Shown here piece after piece: positions 8,054 to 15,817 of a stretch of 51,738 nt of DNA. Under the pieces are notes generated by a model that searched no databases, was not told where the DNA came from, and saw only the letters and a program-made list of their open reading frames with translations. Positions within the stretch are counted from its first letter, which is position 1, and each line of letters starts with the position of its first letter. Source of the stretch: Anaerolineaceae bacterium (GTDB taxonomy: Bacteria; Chloroflexota; Anaerolineae; Aggregatilineales; Phototrophicaceae); assembly GCA_016124855.1 (NCBI GenBank), contig WGMX01000060.1, positions 1 to 51,738 of the forward strand, in the 5' to 3' direction. Made by a program: the position numbers and the translations under genes.

Positions 8054-8080
8054 AAAAGGCGGTTGGTGAACCGCCCTTTT
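8054..8080 (-). terminator. Rho-independent terminator of the second S1-domain gene
   Basis: AAAAGGCGGTT and AACCGCCCTTTT form a stem with one bulged base and a GGTG loop. On the minus strand the stem runs into TTTTTATTTTT. It lies 11 bases past the stop at 8091, separating the two S1 genes into different transcripts. Confidence 0.85.
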
Positions 8081-8090
8081 AAACTTTAGA

Positions 8091-9341
8091 TTATTCTGAC
8101 GTCTCGCTGCCATCTGCTTCGGGAGCAGGTTCTGGCTCCGCTTGAGGTGCTTCCGCTTCCACAATATCCTCGGTCGGGGGTTGAGCAGTACCATTCTCAG
8201 ATGGAACGGCAGATTCGGGATTACCGGATGCATCCGTACCCCAACGCTGTGTGAAACCCACACGGCGCTTTTCAGGTTCAAGGTGGCTGATGCGCAAGCT
8301 CAAGCGATCACCTTTTTTAACATAGGAGTACGGTTCTTTGAGTGAGCCGTCACCCATTTCGCTGAGATGCAGCAGTCCTTCGAGGCCGTTATCAAGGGCG
8401 ATGAACGCACCGAAATCGACCACATTGGTCACTGTGCCATCAACCAATTGACCTTCATGGTAGCGCTTATCAGCGTCTTCCCACGGGTCGCTCAAGAGGC
8501 GCTTGCGGCTGAGCGCAATACGGTTCGAACCGCGATCCAACGTCAAGACATAGACATCAATCTCGTCGCCGACCTTGAGCACGTCGCGCGGGTGATCCAC
8601 ACGATGCCATGCCAATTCGCTAACGTGAATGAGGCCATCGGCACCACCCAAGTTAACAAAGGCGCCAAAGTCGCGCAGGCCGGTAACCGTACCCTTGACC
8701 ACATCGCCTTCCTTGAGTTCGGAAAGCAGACGCGCCTTTTGCTGCGCACGCCATTCTTTTTGTGCTTCGCGTTCGCTGAAGATTAAACGGCGGCGGTCTT
8801 GATCAACTTCAATCACCTTGACACCCAACGGCTTGGCAGCAAACTCGTTCCACGCACTACTGCGTTCATTAGCGAGGTTTACTGAAACGAGATGCGAGCT
8901 GGGGATAAAGCCTTCTAGCCGATTCCATCGCACGAGAATACCACCGCGATTGTGTCCGGTGACACTGACCTGAACCACATCTTCAGACGTCAACAACTGC
9001 CGGGCTTTTTCCCAGTCGTACTGCTGCAGTCCCATGTTGATCGAAACAATGAGATTATCATCTTGATCACGCGGGTTCAACACATAAACAGGAACTTCAG
9101 CACCGACAACCAACCCGCTCTTTACATCTGCATCAAGACGTTCAATATCTTGAGCCGGGACAATGCCGTCCTGTTTTGCGCCCATATCCACGATAATTTC
9201 GCGGCTTTCAATTTGTAGAATGATCGCGTTACGTATTTCGCCCCGACGCGGCGGTGTATACGCAAACGACGATTCTAAGAGTTGCTCAAACTCGCTTTGT
9301 CCGCTCAATTCACTATTCTTACTAAACTTTGCCGATTTCAT
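8091..9341 (-). CDS. S1-domain RNA-binding protein paralogue, 4 S1 domains with acidic tail
   Basis: This 416-residue protein has the same four-domain S1 layout as the gene downstream: a diverged first domain (GEIRNAIILQIESREIIVDM), a second with VTGHNRGGILVRW, a third with GTVTGLRDFGAFVNLGGADG and HVSELAWHRVDHP, and a fourth with GTVTNVVDFGAFIALDNGLE and HLSEMG. The last 50 residues are acidic and proline-rich. It is clearly a paralogue and may be the second ribosomal S1-like protein or a translation or RNA-decay factor. The ATG at 9341 is preceded by AGGAG at six bases; the longer upstream reading lacks such a site. It has its own terminator and a long upstream leader. Confidence 0.85.
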   Translation of the reverse strand: MKSAKFSKNSELSGQSEFEQLLESSFAYTPPRRGEIRNAIILQIESREIIVDMGAKQDGIVPAQDIERLDADVKSGLVVGAEVPVYVLNPRDQDDNLIVSINMGLQQYDWEKARQLLTSEDVVQVSVTGHNRGGILVRWNRLEGFIPSSHLVSVNLANERSSAWNEFAAKPLGVKVIEVDQDRRRLIFSEREAQKEWRAQQKARLLSELKEGDVVKGTVTGLRDFGAFVNLGGADGLIHVSELAWHRVDHPRDVLKVGDEIDVYVLTLDRGSNRIALSRKRLLSDPWEDADKRYHEGQLVDGTVTNVVDFGAFIALDNGLEGLLHLSEMGDGSLKEPYSYVKKGDRLSLRISHLEPEKRRVGFTQRWGTDASGNPESAVPSENGTAQPPTEDIVEAEAPQAEPEPAPEADGSETSE

Positions 9342-9650
9342 CCATTTCTCCTGTTGTGTACCGGGCATTTTATGTCGGAACGCCCAAACCCAGAATACCG
9401 CGCCACCAACTTCTACAGGTCGCTTAATATAAACATCTGTTCAAATAAAGTTCATTATTTGGTATGAAGTGCAGGGATCAAATAGCATTTACCGCCGGGG
9501 TAAGTCGGCTGATAAAGGTAAATAAATAAGTTGGAGACCGTGCTAATCTGTACCAAATAATACAGAGAACAGATTACACTATATATGTTAGATTTAGGTT
9601 AGTGCGTTAAAGCTAAAGTGATACAAACCTATCCATCAATAATTATAACA
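9342..9650 (-). promoter_or_regulatory. Extended -10 promoter and long structured leader of the S1 paralogue
   Basis: On the minus strand the extended -10 TGTTATAAT lies at 9650-9642, with no good -35. A start near 9635 gives a leader of about 290 bases before the ATG at 9341. The leader holds several inverted repeats: AATCTGT/ACAGATT (9545-9551 and 9569-9575), CTGTA/TACAG inside it, and TTACC/GGTAA near 9490-9503. No gene is visible here. Bacterial S1 genes are known to be regulated through their own leaders, so an autoregulatory RNA is plausible but unproven. Confidence 0.45.
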
Positions 9651-9683
9651 GAAAGTCTTGCAAAAACGAAGATGTTCTTCTGT

Positions 9684-10199
9684 TTAATTAATGTCCGGCA
9701 CACCAGTTTCTAATCCCTGAGTACCTCGATCCAGTTCCCACGGGTAAATAATGTAAGCATCAGTGATTGATCCATAGAAATCTGGTTCAGCACGGTTAAA
9801 CATGGAGCGGTAGGGGTTATAATGCAGCACACAGGTATAGGGTATACCGCCGGAAGACTGCACACGTCCCTTAACAGCGGTACTGGTGCGTCCACTTCCC
9901 CAGACATCGTCAACAATTAATGTTCGTCGATCTCGTAAGAGCGTTGGGTCAGGAAACTGCATAAACGTGGGCCACGCCATCAAACCGGCTGACTCAGTAG
10001 CCGGGAAATCTACAGCAGCCGTGAGGATATGCCGGATGCCGATTGCTTCCGCAAGGAGGCCACCGGGTATAATTCCACCGCGCGTAACCAGTACCATTGC
10101 GTCAAAAGTGCCTACAATTTTTAGTGGAGGCAGTAAAACATCAATAAGACGATCAACATCGGCCCACGAAAGCACTTCTTGCTTCATCGGACTCTTCAT
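9684..10199 (-). CDS. Phosphoribosyltransferase (type I PRTase fold)
   Basis: The 171-residue protein carries the PRPP-binding signature RTLIVDDVWGSGRTSTA (residues about 89-105), with the paired acidic residues and the GSGRT loop, and an N-terminal MVLVTRGGIIPGGLLAEAIG segment as in xanthine/guanine and hypoxanthine PRTases. It would transfer a nucleobase to PRPP, likely in purine salvage, but the base cannot be told. I chose the ATG at 10199 with GGGG six bases upstream; a TTG two codons earlier is less likely. It stands as a single gene with its own predicted promoter, and the gene for 1-pyrroline-5-carboxylate dehydrogenase lies upstream on the same strand. Confidence 0.8.
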   Translation of the reverse strand: MKSPMKQEVLSWADVDRLIDVLLPPLKIVGTFDAMVLVTRGGIIPGGLLAEAIGIRHILTAAVDFPATESAGLMAWPTFMQFPDPTLLRDRRTLIVDDVWGSGRTSTAVKGRVQSSGGIPYTCVLHYNPYRSMFNRAEPDFYGSITDAYIIYPWELDRGTQGLETGVPDIN

Positions 10200-10243
10200 T
10201 AACAACCCCTTCGACGTAGACCCAGCATGATTAAAGATTGTCT

Positions 10244-10271
10244 ATTGTAGCGCAGCAATTCAGGCACGCAA
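10244..10271 (-). promoter_or_regulatory. Candidate promoter for the phosphoribosyltransferase gene
   Basis: On the minus strand TTGCGT (10271-10266) and TACAAT (10249-10244) are separated by 16 bases, about 45 bases upstream of the ATG. The match is moderate. Confidence 0.4.
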
Positions 10272-10323
10272 ATATATTTAGTGCAATTAGGGGTTTTCGT
10301 TCATTTGGGGACAGCCTAATTTA

Positions 10324-10360
10324 CATTTTTCGAGGCGCGCCAACGCACACCTCGAAAATG
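10324..10360 (-). terminator. Hairpin after the 1-pyrroline-5-carboxylate dehydrogenase gene
   Basis: CATTTTTCGAGG and CCTCGAAAATG form a stem with a single bulge around a GC-rich loop, 19 bases past the stop at 10379. The T-run is inside the stem, so it is a less typical intrinsic terminator that could act on both strands. Confidence 0.45.
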
Positions 10361-10378
10361 CATGATTAGTGAAGGATA

Positions 10379-11938
10379 TTAGAGGCGTTCAGCAACACTC
10401 TTGCCTTGCGTAAATTGAAGCAGGTAGTCTGTCCCACCGCCTTTACTGTCGGTACCACTCATATTAAACCCACCAAAAGGATGAATGCCAACCAGCGCTC
10501 CGGTACATTTGCGGTTCAAATAGAGATTACCGACATGGAATTCACGACGAGCCTGTTCCAGACGGTCACGATCATTACTGAACAATGCGCCAGTGAGTCC
10601 GTATTCGGTGCTATTGACTATGCGTAAGCCATCTTCGAAATCGTTAGCTCTGACCATGGCCAAAACGGGGCCAAAGATTTCTTCCTGAGCAATACGCGCG
10701 TCCCAAGGCACGTCGCCAAAAATGGTCGCGGGGATGAAGTAACCGTTGGTTGATGTTTCCACAGGCTGCCCACCGAGGAGCAGTTTACCTTCCTGTGTGC
10801 CGATTTCGATGTAATCCATGATCTTCTTATAGGCATCTTGATCGACAACTGGCCCCATATTGATGTGGTTACCTTCATCAGGCGAGCCAATTGTCAGTTT
10901 CTTAGCGATTTCAACCACACGATTGGCGACTTGATCGTAGACTGAATCGACAATGATGGCGCGTGAACCCGCCGAACATTTCTGACCCTGAAAACCAAAT
11001 GCACCCGCGACAATTCCCTGAGCGGCTTCTTCAAGATTGGCGGTTTCATCAACTAACACTGCATCTTTGCCGCCCATTTCGAGGATAGAGCGCTTCAGCC
11101 ACTTTTGTCCGGGTTGAACTTTGGCGGCTTGTTCGTAAATCCAGAGGCCGACATCCTTCGAACCGGTAAAGCCAATGAAGCGCGTCAGAGGGCTTGTCAC
11201 CATGCGCGCGCCAACAACTTCACCCGGCCCGGTGAGGAAGTTCAATACACCTTTTGGTAGCCCAACACTCCAGAACAATTCCGCTACTTTATAACCTATC
11301 CATGTGGTTTGTTCGGCTGGTTTAAATACGACGGTGTTACCTGTCACAATTGCGGCAGCTAATAAACCGGTCGGGATAGCAGTGGGAAAGTTCCATGGTG
11401 GAATAATGGCACCGACACCCAACGGGATATTGTAATAACCCACTTGTTCAGGAGGATAAGGCGCGAGCATATGGCTCTCATCAGCAATACGCACGGCCTG
11501 CCGCGCATAAAATTCCAGAAAGTCCACCGCTTCGGCGGTATCGGCTTCAGCTTCATACCAACTCTTACCGGCTTCCAAGACCATGTAGGCATTAAATTCA
11601 TTCTTGCGACGGCGTAAAGAGGCAGCGGCACGCAGCAAATAACGTGCTCGTTCTTCGACAGGTACGTACTGCCATGTCTTAAAAGCCGCGGTGGCTACAG
11701 CAAGTGCTTTATCGACATCATCAGCCGTACCATTGGCAAAATAGCCAAGAACCTCGGCAGGTCGCGACGGGTTAAGCGAGGTGAACACATCTTTGCGCTC
11801 GATTACCTCGCCACCAATAACCAAGGGATAAGTCTTGCCAATATCCGATTTGGCTTTTGAAAGTGCCGCTTGCATCGACGCTTCGTTTTCGGGCTTTGAA
11901 AAATCGCTGAAGGATTCAACGTTATATGCAGGTAACAT
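10379..11938 (-). CDS. rocA: L-glutamate gamma-semialdehyde (1-pyrroline-5-carboxylate) dehydrogenase
   Basis: This NAD(P)-dependent aldehyde dehydrogenase oxidises glutamate semialdehyde to glutamate in proline and arginine catabolism. The 519-residue length and the N-terminus match the monofunctional RocA/PruA type: the MLPAYNVESFSDFS start, GKTYPLVIGGEVI, SLRRRKNEFNAYMVLEAGKS, and EADADTAEA-like EAEADTAEAVDFLEFYARQ. It also has IPPWNFPTAI (Rossmann entry), FTGSKDVG, LEMGGKD (general base Glu) and FQGQKCSAGSR with the catalytic Cys. I chose the ATG at 11938, seven bases after GGGAG; the longer reading to 12022 lacks a site. A proline dehydrogenase (putA/prodh) is not in the window. TGGTAAAAT at about 11979-11987 is a possible extended -10 on its strand. 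Confidence 0.92.
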   Translation of the reverse strand: MLPAYNVESFSDFSKPENEASMQAALSKAKSDIGKTYPLVIGGEVIERKDVFTSLNPSRPAEVLGYFANGTADDVDKALAVATAAFKTWQYVPVEERARYLLRAAASLRRRKNEFNAYMVLEAGKSWYEAEADTAEAVDFLEFYARQAVRIADESHMLAPYPPEQVGYYNIPLGVGAIIPPWNFPTAIPTGLLAAAIVTGNTVVFKPAEQTTWIGYKVAELFWSVGLPKGVLNFLTGPGEVVGARMVTSPLTRFIGFTGSKDVGLWIYEQAAKVQPGQKWLKRSILEMGGKDAVLVDETANLEEAAQGIVAGAFGFQGQKCSAGSRAIIVDSVYDQVANRVVEIAKKLTIGSPDEGNHINMGPVVDQDAYKKIMDYIEIGTQEGKLLLGGQPVETSTNGYFIPATIFGDVPWDARIAQEEIFGPVLAMVRANDFEDGLRIVNSTEYGLTGALFSNDRDRLEQARREFHVGNLYLNRKCTGALVGIHPFGGFNMSGTDSKGGGTDYLLQFTQGKSVAERL

Positions 11939-12060
11939 GAACATTCTCCCACAATTTACGGTAGAAATAGTGCTATTCATTTTACCATGCGCAAGGCGGG
12001 CAATCGAACCACAAAAGTCCAATTAATTGTAGACTTTGATTGGCATCATTAAGTACGGTG

Positions 12061-13242
12061 CTAAAGAGAAACATCCGCGCAAATTAGGACAATCTGGCGA
12101 CCTTGACAGCGCGTCAGCACCAGAACACGGGATTCATCGCCTTTAAGTTTCAACTGTGGAATTAGCGTGTCGGGCGTGACAGCCGTTCCACGTTTCTTGA
12201 CGGTCACATTACCGACATGATGGTCACGGAGATAGGCACGTAAATGCTTTAGGTTAAACGGCATCCAATCGAGAATTGACCATGATCGCACCCAAGGCGA
12301 AGCCGGTTTTTGATCAGTAGTAAAGTAGGCAATCAAGTCGTCGAGCAGGTTTCCACCAAAATGCAGGGCTGCATCTTTCACTAAACCGGCACGCAGCAAC
12401 GCAGGGTCCGGTTCAACAAGCCACGCGCGCGGTTCAGATAAGGCAATTTCAGAACTGGCCAAATCGGTTGACGCTTCCCATTTGAATACATCACCAGCTT
12501 GAGTGAGCAACGTTGCCGAAAGTCTTTTCGGTGATCCATCCCACCATAACACAGCTTCTTTTAAGTCACCCTCAACTGAGATAAATTCTACTCGACCGCC
12601 ATATGAGTCGATTTGAGAAAGATCGACACCCGGCGACAACTTCACAACGACTGAGGGATGAGGCCAGTTGTTTATCGTCTTCAGCGGCGGCTGGTACTGT
12701 TCCACATTATGTATGCGCCTGCCCTGTTCATCCCGTCTAGCGGGGTCGAAAAATACAACGTCCGAATCAGGCAAACCGGCACAAACATCTCCCACCTGAA
12801 ATCGCGCAGGTAAACCTAATATATTGGCATTGTGCCGCGCAACTTCGATGCGGACAGCATCTTGATCGATACCCGTTACGTCCGCGCCCGCCGCAGCAAA
12901 AGCAATTGAATCGGCGCCGATGCCACAGCAAGCGTCAACAATTCGCCTAGCGCCCATTTGGGATGCACGATATTTTCGAATGCGTGGATCACTGGCTTGC
13001 TCTAGCGCATCCCGCGTGAAAAATAGAACACGGGAATTAGAGCCAAACTTATCGGCTGCTTTCAAGCGAAGCTGCGCCATTTCTAAACCGGCGCGTGCTT
13101 GTTCGGGACTGTAATCTTTGCGTAAAGTGGTTAATAGACGGAGGGTTGAAGATTGGCTCAAATCTTCTGTACTGATACGTGTCAATAATCGAGCGCCATT
13201 TTCGGAAGCTAAATATTGAATATCGGATAATGTAATGGTCAA
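12061..13242 (-). CDS. SAM-dependent methyltransferase with THUMP-like domain
   Basis: This 393-residue protein has a class I methyltransferase core. The SAM-binding motif is RIVDACCGIGADSIAFAAAG (residues about 99-118), then VTGIDQDAVRIEVARHN, and VVFFDPARRDEQGRR as the motif IV-like DPARR. It continues with a THUMP-like C-terminal region ending in VTVKKRGTAVTPDTLI and LKLKGDESRVLVLTR. The gene family is usually annotated as a class I methyltransferase with a THUMP-like domain, of unknown substrate; RNA is suspected. It follows the next gene (13269-14090) by 26 bases and probably shares a transcript with the three genes upstream. Confidence 0.85.
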   Translation of the reverse strand: MTITLSDIQYLASENGARLLTRISTEDLSQSSTLRLLTTLRKDYSPEQARAGLEMAQLRLKAADKFGSNSRVLFFTRDALEQASDPRIRKYRASQMGARRIVDACCGIGADSIAFAAAGADVTGIDQDAVRIEVARHNANILGLPARFQVGDVCAGLPDSDVVFFDPARRDEQGRRIHNVEQYQPPLKTINNWPHPSVVVKLSPGVDLSQIDSYGGRVEFISVEGDLKEAVLWWDGSPKRLSATLLTQAGDVFKWEASTDLASSEIALSEPRAWLVEPDPALLRAGLVKDAALHFGGNLLDDLIAYFTTDQKPASPWVRSWSILDWMPFNLKHLRAYLRDHHVGNVTVKKRGTAVTPDTLIPQLKLKGDESRVLVLTRCQGRQIVLICADVSL

Positions 13243-13268
13243 ACGGGATAAGCCTTTGTCGGCAGCAA

Positions 13269-14090
13269 TTATTCGTCGGCAGCTTCGGCATGCTGCGGAT
13301 CAATTTGGAGCATTGCCACGGGCTGGGTATCAAAGATTTCATCGCTAGGATTGAGGATGGTCGGGAAAGGCCATTCCTTAACTACATCCCATTTGAACTT
13401 GGCAATCTTATTGACATTGGTGATGTGACCAGCCATTACTGCCGGCTGCATAAACTCGACTGCCTTTGGCAAACTGCTAAACGTGAGCAGTATAACCTCG
13501 CCATCCCCCACGACACCGACCGCCTCCCATTCAATTTTATCTTCAGGAGTCATACGCCATGTTGGCTTGTGAGGTGTTTGATGCACGAGCAGGTGTAGAT
13601 AACGCCCTGTACGCGGTCGGACATCCTGAGAGGCGACCTGCTTGACTCGCTCGACTGTACTTGTTTCGGTGTGCGGCTTTTCGCCACGCAGTAATGCCCC
13701 AACTGGAAGCGGACATTCGGCACCGACTTCGACCAGTATCCGTGTGTATTCGGCAGACTCTAGTGTTTTCACGTAGGCTTCAGCCGGATCGAGCTGAGCA
13801 TTCATGATGATGAGGCGACCACCGGGGCGCAGAACACGCATAGAGGACTTCAACAAATCCTCCGACGGCTCGGCGTCATAAGCGGCGACCGCGTCCACGC
13901 TATCTGGCGCAATGCGCCACCGCGTGAGTTTCTTGGGTGAGAGGACGATTTCAATATCAGGACGCAGTTCACGTAGAATGAGCGCTGCTTTGCCAAATAC
14001 ATCAACCAGCCTCAGGGCGGAACCGCTCGGTGGCAGGTGCTTGGCCATCGCTTCAATGAGCAAGCGTTCAACACGAGGCGTGGCTGTCAT
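13269..14090 (-). CDS. Methyltransferase-like protein of unknown function
   Basis: The N-terminal 140 residues resemble a degenerate class I methyltransferase: RLVDVFGKAALILREL where the glycine-rich SAM loop should be, SVDAVAAYDAEPSEDLL, and the strong post-motif MRVLRPGGRLIIMNAQ. The canonical GxGxG loop is absent, so SAM binding is uncertain. The C-terminal 130 residues (EWEAVGVVGDGEVILLTFSS onwards, with KAVEFMQPAVMAGHI) form a domain I do not recognise. The start overlaps the stop of the small upstream gene by one base (TAATG), so translation is coupled. Confidence 0.65.
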   Translation of the reverse strand: MTATPRVERLLIEAMAKHLPPSGSALRLVDVFGKAALILRELRPDIEIVLSPKKLTRWRIAPDSVDAVAAYDAEPSEDLLKSSMRVLRPGGRLIIMNAQLDPAEAYVKTLESAEYTRILVEVGAECPLPVGALLRGEKPHTETSTVERVKQVASQDVRPRTGRYLHLLVHQTPHKPTWRMTPEDKIEWEAVGVVGDGEVILLTFSSLPKAVEFMQPAVMAGHITNVNKIAKFKWDVVKEWPFPTILNPSDEIFDTQPVAMLQIDPQHAEAADE

Positions 14091-14290
14091 TATCGGCGCT
14101 TATTCGCCTGCTGCGCCGCGGCATGTACCAATTCGACAACCTCGACCCACTCTTCTTCAAAAAAGTGAACGGTTACCGCGCCAAGTTCCAGATGATAGAC
14201 AACTTCACCATCCGGTTCGTGTGAAATCCAAGCGGCATAATTTTCGGTGACCGAAAGACTCTCGGTTTGTACTTCTTCAGGTTCGGGCAT
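14090..14290 (-). CDS. Small acidic hypothetical protein, 66 aa
   Basis: This acidic protein contains a predicted beta-hairpin with AWISHEPDGEVVYHLELG and VTVHFFEEEWVEVVELV. I recognise no family. It lies between the AI-2E family gene (3 bases upstream) and the methyltransferase-like gene, whose start overlaps its stop. The tight spacing argues that it is a real gene and not a chance ORF. A role as a small partner of its neighbours is possible but unsupported. Confidence 0.6.
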   Translation of the reverse strand: MPEPEEVQTESLSVTENYAAWISHEPDGEVVYHLELGAVTVHFFEEEWVEVVELVHAAAQQANKRR

Positions 14291-14293
14291 GAA

Positions 14294-15631
14294 CTAATTT
14301 CTCCTTACGCCCAGCCATTCCCGGATTTGAGGGCTGATGCGTGTTTCTACGCCAGTAGACCGTATACGCCGCGAGAAATCATCAAATAGTGATTTATTTC
14401 TGCGCCGTACTATTGTCGGGAAGGGGTCACGATCCATCAGTTTACCATAAATATATTGCCCGAAAATCCGCAGACTAGCAACAGTGGGTGCCGCAAGAAT
14501 AATTCCCAGTACACCGGCCAGATTCGCTCCCGCAATAATGCCCAGAATGACGGCAATGGGGTGTAAGTTTAGGCTGCCGCCCATTACACGTGGGACAAGG
14601 ATGTAGGCTTCAATATTTTGCAGAACCGCCCAGATAATGACCACCATGAGCGCGAACGCTCCCCCTTGAAGCCCCGGAACAGTGGTGGATTGTGCCGTCA
14701 AAGCCAACAGCCCGGCGGGGAAAATGGCTAATCCTGAGCCAATACTGGGTATAAATTCCAGTATCATCGAAATCATACCTAAAATGATCGGGTTAGGCAT
14801 TCCGATAATTGTCGCAATTGTAAAAACGACGATGCCCATGAAAAATGCTAAGGTCAATTGCCCGCGCAAATAGGCGTTCCACACCTGCCCCAACTCAAAA
14901 AGCAGGCGGCGGGCATCCCCTTGATAAGAGTTTGGCAGTAATTGCACGCCTCGATCCGCAAAAATCGCACCGTCACGCATCAGGAAAAACATGACCGACA
15001 GCAAGAAGATGAGGTTGATAACAGCGGTCAAAGCGCCGCCTACGACATCAAAGGCTGGCCCCGTAAGCGATTGAACAAACGATTGCGTCGTACGAACCGG
15101 ATCAAAGTCGCTAAGGTTGATAATGTCGGTGACGTGTTTCATACCCGTAGCTTGCTGCAAGCGCTGTAAAGGAATAAACGGCTCGTTATTAATTAGGATA
15201 GGCTCACCGTTGAAGGTCACAGGCTCGTTAAGCGAAATTTCCAATTTTTGTTCAACATCGCGGAGCAGCGCTGGCACACGACGACCAAATTCCTCAAACT
15301 GGGCCACCAAAACCGGAACGACGACCAATATGACAATGATTACCACTGCCAGAATAACTAAATAGGTAAAACCGACTGCTATACCCCTATGCGACCGTTG
15401 CTTCAACGGCCCGACTGCAAGAACACGATTATCAATAAAGTTAACGAGCGGGGTCAGCAAATAAGCCAGTATGATTGACACCGAGACAATAGGCAAGAGT
15501 TCACTAAGGCGGAAGACAGCCAACAATACGGCGCCTGCCGCAAGAAATCCGACAATACGTTTAGTTCGCCCTGTCCAAGGAGGAGATGAGATAGAAGGAG
15601 GAAGAAGAGGCGTCACGTCAATTGGTCCCAT
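14294..15631 (-). CDS. AI-2E family transporter (PerM/YdiK-type membrane protein)
   Basis: This 445-residue integral membrane protein has the family's layout: three N-terminal helices (about 28-110), a large soluble insert (about 112-200), then four to five C-terminal helices. The C-terminal helices contain GALTAVINLIFLLSVMFFLMRDG, IIGMPNPIILGMISMILEFI and PSIGSGLAIFPA, then the conserved ILVPRVMGGSLNLHPIAVIL block and a LAAPTVASLR stretch. Substrates in the family vary (autoinducer-2 export, Na+/H+ antiport or other transport), so none is assigned. It appears to be the first gene of a four-gene minus-strand run ending at 12061. Confidence 0.88.
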   Translation of the reverse strand: MGPIDVTPLLPPSISSPPWTGRTKRIVGFLAAGAVLLAVFRLSELLPIVSVSIILAYLLTPLVNFIDNRVLAVGPLKQRSHRGIAVGFTYLVILAVVIIVILVVVPVLVAQFEEFGRRVPALLRDVEQKLEISLNEPVTFNGEPILINNEPFIPLQRLQQATGMKHVTDIINLSDFDPVRTTQSFVQSLTGPAFDVVGGALTAVINLIFLLSVMFFLMRDGAIFADRGVQLLPNSYQGDARRLLFELGQVWNAYLRGQLTLAFFMGIVVFTIATIIGMPNPIILGMISMILEFIPSIGSGLAIFPAGLLALTAQSTTVPGLQGGAFALMVVIIWAVLQNIEAYILVPRVMGGSLNLHPIAVILGIIAGANLAGVLGIILAAPTVASLRIFGQYIYGKLMDRDPFPTIVRRRNKSLFDDFSRRIRSTGVETRISPQIREWLGVRRN

Positions 15632-15759
15632 ATAGACTGACTTTATAAGAGTGTAGCATTAAATCAGCATCCACTTATATATACACTTCTTAAACCATTT
15701 AGTTGCTATATTGATGCAAAATAGCGATTGACAAGAGTTCAAGGCGGTTCTAAATAAAT

Positions 15760-15783
15760 CAGGGAGAGTAAAAACTCTCCCTG
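15760..15783 (-). terminator. Hairpin terminator after pnp
   Basis: CAGGGAGAGT (15760-15769) pairs perfectly with ACTCTCCCTG (15774-15783) around a four-base loop. On the minus strand it is followed by ATTTATTT. It lies 34 bases past the pnp stop and probably ends the rpsO-pnp transcript. Confidence 0.7.
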
Positions 15784-15817
15784 ACTATAAATAATGGATT
15801 GATGAATTTTTCGCGAA

